20,507 bases of DNA from Bacteroidota bacterium (GTDB lineage Bacteria > Bacteroidota > Bacteroidia > Chitinophagales > Chitinophagaceae): contig JAEWBD010000101.1 of the NCBI GenBank assembly GCA_023391315.1, positions 1 to 20,507 on the forward strand, read 5' to 3'. The notes beneath the pieces were generated by a model. It was not told the DNA's origin, made no database searches, and saw only the letters and a program-made list of their open reading frames with translations. Numbering within the stretch: position 1 is the first letter of the stretch; each line of letters opens with the position of its first letter. This document shows positions 15,854 through 20,507 of the stretch, in pieces. A program made the position numbers and the translations under genes.

Positions 15854-15889
15854 ATGCAAAACGAGGTATTCTGCTATAAAATTTTGCAT
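15854..15889. terminator. Inverted repeat between convergent genes
   Basis: ATGCAAAA (15854-15861) and TTTTGCAT (15882-15889) form an 8-bp inverted repeat with a 20-nt loop in the 102-nt gap between the converging surface-protein gene and guaB. The AT-rich stem and lack of a clean T run make termination weak, but no better candidate exists in the gap. Confidence 0.3.
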
Positions 15890-15931
15890 GCTGCAACCCG
15901 TTCCTTTGCACGGCTTAAGCCAATGGCGCCC

Positions 15932-17419
15932 TTACTTCCTGCTGTAATTAGGCGCTTCCCGTGTAATTTCAATATCATGTGCATGACTTTCCCGCATGCC
16001 TGCATTGGTAATTTTTACGAAGGTGGCCTTTTGCAAATCAGCAATTGTTTTCGCGCCGCAATAACCCATACCAGCACGCAAACCGCCGTTAAACTGGGCA
16101 ACCACTTCACTTAAAAATCCTTTGTAGGCAACGCGACCTTCAATGCCTTCTGGCACGAACTTTTTAATGTCGTCTTCTACGTCCTGGAAATAACGGTCGC
16201 TGCTGCCTTGCGCCATAGCCGAAATGCTTCCCATGCCACGATATTCCTTAAACTTCCTTCCTTCATAAATAATGGTTTGGCCGGGGCTTTCTTCCGTGCC
16301 GGCAAAAATGCTTCCCATCATCACCGTATCAGCGCCGGCAGCCAGTGCTTTTACCATATCGCCTGTATAGCGAATACCGCCATCTGCAATTAACGGTGTG
16401 CCCGAAGATTTTAAGGCGCCTGCTGCCTCCATAATGGCAGTTAGTTGCGGAACGCCGGTGCCTGCCACAATTCTTGTGGTGCAAATTGAACCCGGGCCAA
16501 TGCCTACTTTCACTGCGTCAGCGCCTGCTTCTGCTAGAGCTTTTGCGCCTGCCGCCGTGCCTATATTGCCGGCAATAACCTGCAGGTTTTTAAAGTTTTT
16601 CTTCAACCCTTTTAAAGCGGTAATTACGCCTTTGCTGTGGCCGTGGGCACTGTCTAAGGTTACAATGTCAACACCTACATTTACGAGCGCTGCCGCCCGG
16701 TCATTTAAATCTCTTGTAATGCCTAAGGCTGCACCAACCAGCAGTCTTCCAAACTCATCTTTAACAGCATGCGGATAATTGCGGAGTTGTAAAATATCCC
16801 TGTAGGTAATCAACCCCGTAAGCTTGCCGGCTTTGTTTACAACTGGCAGCTTTTCAATTTTATATTTATGCAGAATGGTTTCTGCTTTTTTGAGATCAGT
16901 GCCATCAGGCGCGGTAATAAGGTTTTCTTTTGTCATAGCCTCACTTACCTTTTTCTTCTTATCCGTTTCAAACCTTAAATCGCGATTAGTGAGAATACCA
17001 ACGAGAAAATTGTTCTTGTCAACAATCGGAATGCCTCCGATCTTATTATCTTTCATCAGTTTGAATACATCGCCAATGGTTGCATCGGGCGTAAGCGTAA
17101 TAGGGTCAACAATTAAACCGCTTTCGCTGCGTTTTACCTTTCTCACCTGCTCAGCCTGTCTTTCAACCGACATATTTTTATGCAAAATGCCCAGCCCGCC
17201 TTCTCTTGCCAAAGCAATTGCAAGACTGGCGTCTGTAACAGTGTCCATGGCTGCGGACAGCATGGGAATATTAAGTTTAAGTGATTTTGTAAGTCTTGTT
17301 GAAATGTTGGTTTCCCGGGGTAGGACCTGGCTATAAGCAGGCATCAGGAGAACGTCATCGAAGGTTAAACCTTCACCAAAAAAACGGGTTGCTTTTGAAT
17401 CTTTATTTATTGTTGCCAT
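15932..17419 (-). CDS. guaB: IMP dehydrogenase
   Basis: Cytoplasmic NAD-dependent IMP dehydrogenase, IMP to XMP, committed step of GMP synthesis. It is 495 aa from the ATG at 17419; a TTG two codons upstream is the only longer choice. The TIM barrel is split by two CBS domains (about residues 100-215, with IPIVDKNNFLVGILTNRDLR and LPVVNKAGKLTGLITYRDIL). The active-site loop GIGPGSICTTR carries catalytic Cys313. NIGTAAGAKALAEAGADAVKVG and IADGGIRYTGDMVKALAAGAD are nucleotide/phosphate-binding blocks, and YRGMGSISAM plus GSSDRYFQ form the flap. FDDVLLMPAYS near the N-terminus is standard. It is a housekeeping gene of usual length, transcribed alone towards the surface-protein gene and divergent from the lipoprotein gene. 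A consensus promoter sits immediately before the ATG. Confidence 0.97.
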   Translation of the reverse strand: MATINKDSKATRFFGEGLTFDDVLLMPAYSQVLPRETNISTRLTKSLKLNIPMLSAAMDTVTDASLAIALAREGGLGILHKNMSVERQAEQVRKVKRSESGLIVDPITLTPDATIGDVFKLMKDNKIGGIPIVDKNNFLVGILTNRDLRFETDKKKKVSEAMTKENLITAPDGTDLKKAETILHKYKIEKLPVVNKAGKLTGLITYRDILQLRNYPHAVKDEFGRLLVGAALGITRDLNDRAAALVNVGVDIVTLDSAHGHSKGVITALKGLKKNFKNLQVIAGNIGTAAGAKALAEAGADAVKVGIGPGSICTTRIVAGTGVPQLTAIMEAAGALKSSGTPLIADGGIRYTGDMVKALAAGADTVMMGSIFAGTEESPGQTIIYEGRKFKEYRGMGSISAMAQGSSDRYFQDVEDDIKKFVPEGIEGRVAYKGFLSEVVAQFNGGLRAGMGYCGAKTIADLQKATFVKITNAGMRESHAHDIEITREAPNYSRK

Positions 17420-17422
17420 GTG

Positions 17423-17454
17423 CAAAGATATAGCGGCAAATAATTATGCACAAA
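17423..17454 (-). promoter_or_regulatory. Bacteroidota-consensus promoter of guaB
   Basis: Read on the minus strand, TTTG (complement of 17451-17454) is followed after 20 nt by TATCTTTG (complement of 17423-17430), an exact match to the Bacteroidota -33/-7 pattern TTTG and TAnnTTTG. The -7 box ends three bases before the ATG, so the expected transcript start is at or within a few bases of the start codon. Confidence 0.6.
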
Positions 17455-17534
17455 TTTTGAAATATAGAATACGTTAATTCCGCTTTTAAAAGTGCCGGGA
17501 TTTTTATAAGTTTATGCAATTATTAAATACTTCT

Positions 17535-18482
17535 ATGCAGAAAACCTGCGTGTTATTCGTATTCTTCTTGTTTTTTTATGGCTGCAAGCATGGTAAAGCA
17601 GACCTCGCCGGCAATGAAAAGATCAAAGCCGAAGATTTTCTTGCAGCATTCCCAAACCTGAAACTTCCTGCTTATATCCGTGACACCGCTTTGAAAAATT
17701 TTGGTGATTCAACGATTATAAGTGCTGCTGTTTTTACACAATTTATTGCTGATACCGCATGGAAAAGGTTTGTAAAAAACGCGGAGAAAACGGTTATTCA
17801 CCCGGCTGGTATTATCCATACAAATGATAAAGATTTTTTACTGGCAACTTTTTCAGAAAGCCGGCAAACAAGCCTTGGGGTTTTTGTTTTGAATGATAAG
17901 CACGCATTTCTTTCATCATTTCCGCTATTAGTTTCCAATGAAAAAGATGGTTATAATCATAGTGTTTCTATAACTACAGAACCCACATTTATTCTCAAAA
18001 AAGAAAAGGTAATTAATAATGTGAGCCTTTATACGAGAAACGGATTTGCCTACAGTGCGTCTGCCGGAAATTTTTCAAAAGTGTTAAGTGATTCAAATGA
18101 AGACACGGCGAGGAATAACGAGATTATTAACCCGATAGATACGCTTCCCGTTACTAACAAATACAGCGGTGATTATATAAAAGATAAGAAGAATTTTATT
18201 TCTATACGTGATGGAAAAAATGCAAATTCTTATTTCTTTTTTGTGCATTTTGAAAAAGGCAGCGATTGTATTGGTGAATTAAAAGGCACATTAAACTTAA
18301 CCGGTGAAAAAGATGGCATATTTACAGAAAGCGGTGATCCCTGTGTAATCCGTTTTAAGTTTACAACAACTGCCGTTACGGTGAAAGAAGAAAATAACTG
18401 CGGCAACCATCGCGGCATAACCTGCCCCTTCGATTTTACATTTAAAAAGAAAAAGCCCGCCAAAAAAGCAAAGCCCGAATAG
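17535..18482 (+). CDS. Predicted lipoprotein of unknown function with C-terminal four-Cys domain
   Basis: The frame opens at 17514, but the ATG at 17535 starts a compact lipoprotein signal (MQKTCVLFVFFLFFYGC, Cys17), so 315 aa is preferred. No overall family is recognised. Residues 25-200 are a mixed alpha/beta region. Residues 209-305 look like a separate compact beta domain with four cysteines: Cys245 (DCIGELKGTLNL), Cys270 (DPCVIRF) and Cys289/Cys297 (NNCGNHRGITC), ending FDFTFKKKK. This C-x-GELxG...C-x-F...C-x(7)-C-xF pattern resembles small periplasmic domains such as those at the end of LprI-like lysozyme-inhibitor proteins; that is a resemblance only. The tail KKKKPAKKAKPE is strongly basic. 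It is divergent from guaB, sharing a 115-nt region, and is followed by the GT35-like gene after 88 nt. Confidence 0.75.
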   Translation: MQKTCVLFVFFLFFYGCKHGKADLAGNEKIKAEDFLAAFPNLKLPAYIRDTALKNFGDSTIISAAVFTQFIADTAWKRFVKNAEKTVIHPAGIIHTNDKDFLLATFSESRQTSLGVFVLNDKHAFLSSFPLLVSNEKDGYNHSVSITTEPTFILKKEKVINNVSLYTRNGFAYSASAGNFSKVLSDSNEDTARNNEIINPIDTLPVTNKYSGDYIKDKKNFISIRDGKNANSYFFFVHFEKGSDCIGELKGTLNLTGEKDGIFTESGDPCVIRFKFTTTAVTVKEENNCGNHRGITCPFDFTFKKKKPAKKAKPE

Positions 18483-18570
18483 CGCGTGAATTACTTGCTG
18501 ATTGTGTAAAAAGTACGTTTATCATTTTAACGTTATATTGCGGCGCTTTTTATAAAAAATCAACAGCGTT

Positions 18571-20223
18571 ATGGATTTTAAAAATTTTAAAGTTCCCTAT
18601 ACATCAGACGATCGTTATTCTAAAAAAGTTGCTTATTTCTCAATGGAGTTTGCCATACATCAGCCATTGAAAATTTATAGCGGCGGCCTGGGCTTTCTTT
18701 CAGGTTCACATCTTCGCAGCGCTTATGAGCTAAAACAAAATCTTATAGGCATTGGCATTTTATGGAAATACGGGTATTACGACCAGGCCCGCAACCAGGA
18801 TCAAACCCTGCAGGTAACCTGGATGGAAAAAATATACAGCTTTCTTGAAGATACAGGCATAAAATTCCAGATAACTGTGCACGATGTGCCGGTTTGGGTG
18901 AAGGCCTATTATCTCAATCCCGAAACATTTAATTCGGCGCCTCTATTTTTATTAAGCACCGATTTGCCGGAGAATGATTATGTGTCTCAAACTATCTGTC
19001 ACCGTTTATACGATGCCAATGTTTCCACAAAAGTTGCGCAGTTTATGCTGCTTGGCATTGGCGGCGCCAAACTGATAGATGAATTAAATTTTAATCCCGA
19101 TTTATATCATTTAAATGAAGCGCATGGCATTTCATCTGCGTTTTATTTATTACAGAAATATAAAAGCGTTGAAAAACTCAGGCAGCACCTGGTATTTACC
19201 ACGCATACACCTGAAGAGGCGGGAAATGAAAAACACGATATCTACCTGTGTCAGAAAATGAGTTATTTCTGCGGCTTTAGCATTGATGAAGTTAGAAAGC
19301 TAACAGGCATTGAAGATGACCAGTTCAACCATTCGCTGACGGCGCTGCGGTTTGCAAAAATGGCTAACGGTGTTTCAAAACTGCATGGAAAAGTAGCGAA
19401 TGAAATGTGGAATAAATACAGCGGTATTGCCCCTATCACTTCCATCACCAATGCGCAAAACTGGCGCTATTGGGCCGATAAGCAGTTATATGCTTCTATG
19501 GATGAAAACAACGACTGGCGTTTTGATGACCGTAAATGGTATTTGAAAAAACGTGCTTTTGAGATTGTTGCCGATCAAACCGGCAAGCTGTTTAACCCCA
19601 GTATTTTAACCATAGTTTGGGCACGCCGTTTTGCAGGATATAAGAGGGCCGATTTTCTCTCGTGGGATATGGAGCGTTTTAATGCGCTGATAAACAATAA
19701 AAAATACCCGGTGCAAATCATCTGGGCAGGCAAGCCTTATCCTGTGGATTATCCTGCCATCACACAATTCAACAACCTTGTTCAATTAAGCAAGAATTAT
19801 AAAAATGTTGCAGTGCTCGTTGGATATGAACTGGCGCTGAGCAAACGTTTGAAACAGGCCTCGGATATCTGGCTGAATAACCCACGTGTGCCACGGGAGG
19901 CCTCCGGCACAAGCGGTATGACGGCTGCTATGAACGGGGCTATTAATTTTTCTACTGATGATGGCTGGATACCGGAGTTTATTAATAATGGAAATAATGG
20001 TTTTGTGGTGCCGAAGGCAGATTACAGGAATATGAATGTGCAGGAGCAGGATACCTATGATCTTGATAAAATATACGAGATACTGGAACAGCAGATATTG
20101 CCTTTGTACTACGATCAGCCTGATACGTGGCGCCAGATAAGAAAGAATGGCATGCGTGACGTGCGTGTACAGTTCGACAGTAACCGCATGGCACATGAAT
20201 ATTATGAGAAACTTTATAAGTAG
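18571..20223 (+). CDS. Short GT35 alpha-glucan phosphorylase-like protein lacking the PLP lysine
   Basis: Cytoplasmic 550-aa member of the short alpha-glucan phosphorylase group (GT35, TIGR02094-like). N-terminal KVAYFSMEFAIHQPLKIYSGGLG and GSHLRSA blocks, HLNEAHG (180-186), THTPEEAG (211-218), GVSKLHGKVANEMW (267-280), and WARRFAGYKRADF (350-362, with the phosphate-site Arg/Lys) all align with the family. The PLP block reads PREASGTSGMTAAMNG (441-456). Relatives have EASGTSGMKAALNG, with Lys forming the Schiff base to pyridoxal phosphate; here that position is Thr451 (codon ACG). The usual AGH after THTPxx is AGN. Thus the fold is clear but phosphorolytic activity is doubtful unless another Lys serves. 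The frame is intact and shows no sign of decay. The gene stands alone, with no glycogen genes nearby in the window. Glycogen phosphorylase naming would be by homology only. Confidence 0.82.
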   Translation: MDFKNFKVPYTSDDRYSKKVAYFSMEFAIHQPLKIYSGGLGFLSGSHLRSAYELKQNLIGIGILWKYGYYDQARNQDQTLQVTWMEKIYSFLEDTGIKFQITVHDVPVWVKAYYLNPETFNSAPLFLLSTDLPENDYVSQTICHRLYDANVSTKVAQFMLLGIGGAKLIDELNFNPDLYHLNEAHGISSAFYLLQKYKSVEKLRQHLVFTTHTPEEAGNEKHDIYLCQKMSYFCGFSIDEVRKLTGIEDDQFNHSLTALRFAKMANGVSKLHGKVANEMWNKYSGIAPITSITNAQNWRYWADKQLYASMDENNDWRFDDRKWYLKKRAFEIVADQTGKLFNPSILTIVWARRFAGYKRADFLSWDMERFNALINNKKYPVQIIWAGKPYPVDYPAITQFNNLVQLSKNYKNVAVLVGYELALSKRLKQASDIWLNNPRVPREASGTSGMTAAMNGAINFSTDDGWIPEFINNGNNGFVVPKADYRNMNVQEQDTYDLDKIYEILEQQILPLYYDQPDTWRQIRKNGMRDVRVQFDSNRMAHEYYEKLYK

Positions 20224-20322
20224 TGGTAATTAAAGTGCGTGGTATCACTCTTCACACTAGCATTTAATTTAGCAGCACTTCTATATTATTCGATAGTTAA
20301 TAATTACAATACCAGCATTAAG

Positions 20323-20360
20323 ATTATGGGCAGTTTTTACATTTGCCCATAATTATTTTT
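20323..20360 (+). terminator. Perfect 10-bp hairpin with T tract, overlapping a promoter-like box
   Basis: ATTATGGGCA (20323-20332) and TGCCCATAAT (20344-20353) pair perfectly around an 11-nt loop and are followed by TATTTTTA. This is the best intrinsic-terminator candidate in the window, 100 nt after the GT35-like stop. TACATTTG (20338-20345), an exact TAnnTTTG -7 box, lies in the loop and right arm, so the same DNA could also be the core promoter or an operator of the next gene. I see no good -33 TTTG at the proper distance. Confidence 0.5.
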
Positions 20361-20364
20361 AGTT

Positions 20365-20507
20365 ATGATGAAATATACATATTTAATAACGATTGCAGTT
20401 TTGTTATATTCCACCAGCTTTGCACAGCCATCTGTAACAGATAAGGTGCAGCGCCCCAAACTTGTTGTGGGCATTGTGGTTGACCAGATGCGCTGGGATT
20501 ACCTGTA
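20365..20507 (+). CDS. PafA-like alkaline phosphatase, 5' part only
   Basis: The first 47 codons of a gene that runs off the right edge. ATG codons occur at 20365 and 20368. The signal peptide (MKYTYLITIAVLLYSTSFAQ) is followed by RPKLVVGIVVDQMRWDYL, which strongly resembles the N-terminus of Bacteroidota PafA-type phosphate-irrepressible alkaline phosphatases (alkaline phosphatase / type I phosphodiesterase superfamily). The Asp of VVDQMR is the expected first metal ligand. The protein would act in the periplasm, releasing phosphate from organic phosphoesters. The catalytic Thr/Ser and remaining metal ligands lie outside the window, so identity rests on this short segment. It is probably transcribed from its own promoter, as a strong hairpin separates it from the GT35-like gene. 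Confidence 0.75.
   Translation, partial: MMKYTYLITIAVLLYSTSFAQPSVTDKVQRPKLVVGIVVDQMRWDYL

Noticed and set aside
16398..17336. Two long + strand open frames (126 and 170 aa) opposite guaB
   Set aside because: They lie entirely on the complementary strand of a highly conserved enzyme and have composition typical of antisense reading of IMP dehydrogenase.
18571..20223. GT35-like gene as a pseudogene
   Set aside because: No frameshift or premature stop; all other family motifs are in order, so the lysine loss looks like a substitution in a maintained gene and not decay.
1..20507. CRISPR array, tRNA, rRNA or insertion sequence
   Set aside because: No regularly spaced repeats, no cloverleaf or rRNA signatures and no transposase frames were found on either strand by eye.

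Overview
The window is AT-rich (by eye about 40% GC) DNA of a Bacteroidota member, most like the family Chitinophagaceae. The reasons are the many exported enzymes whose signal peptides end in AQ or SQ, a gliding-motility/type 9 secretion (T9SS) C-terminal domain, promoter-like TTTG/TAnnTTTG motifs, a PafA-type alkaline phosphatase and glutaminase-A-like (DUF4965) proteins. I see no tRNA, rRNA, CRISPR array or insertion sequence.

Positions 1-10252 form a carbohydrate-degradation block, all on the + strand. It holds a GH5-like lipoprotein, a DUF4965/DUF1793 protein with an inserted jelly-roll domain, galactokinase, a GH76 alpha-1,6-mannanase-like enzyme, a GH43 enzyme, a GH93/sialidase-fold enzyme and a second GH43. 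GalK and GH76 overlap by 8 nt. The GH43/GH93 pair nearly touches. The GH43-GH93-GH43 run suggests arabinan or arabinogalactan side-chain breakdown, with GalK handling released galactose. No SusC/SusD pair or regulator is visible, so this is either a satellite cluster or the distal part of a polysaccharide utilization locus extending left.

Positions 10271-13072 carry an unrecognised exported 211-aa protein and a large exported protein that combines a beta-rich N-terminal half with a PHP/CehA-McbA-like metallohydrolase. Positions 13217-15829 encode a T9SS-targeted PKD/Ig-like surface protein. It converges on guaB (IMP dehydrogenase, minus strand). Then come a divergent unrecognised lipoprotein with paired cysteines, a short GT35 alpha-glucan-phosphorylase-like enzyme and the first 47 codons of a PafA-like phosphatase cut by the window edge.

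Intergenic DNA holds two copies of an imperfect palindromic repeat (7-84 and 9136-9211), a hairpin cluster at 1441-1555, a diverged ~98-bp direct duplication around a possible 38-aa membrane peptide (4074-4470), a guaB promoter that implies a nearly leaderless mRNA, and a perfect 10-bp inverted repeat in front of the pafA-like gene. The strongest oddities are the GT35-like protein, which has Thr where the PLP-binding Lys should be, and the PHP-like enzyme inside a glycan cluster.
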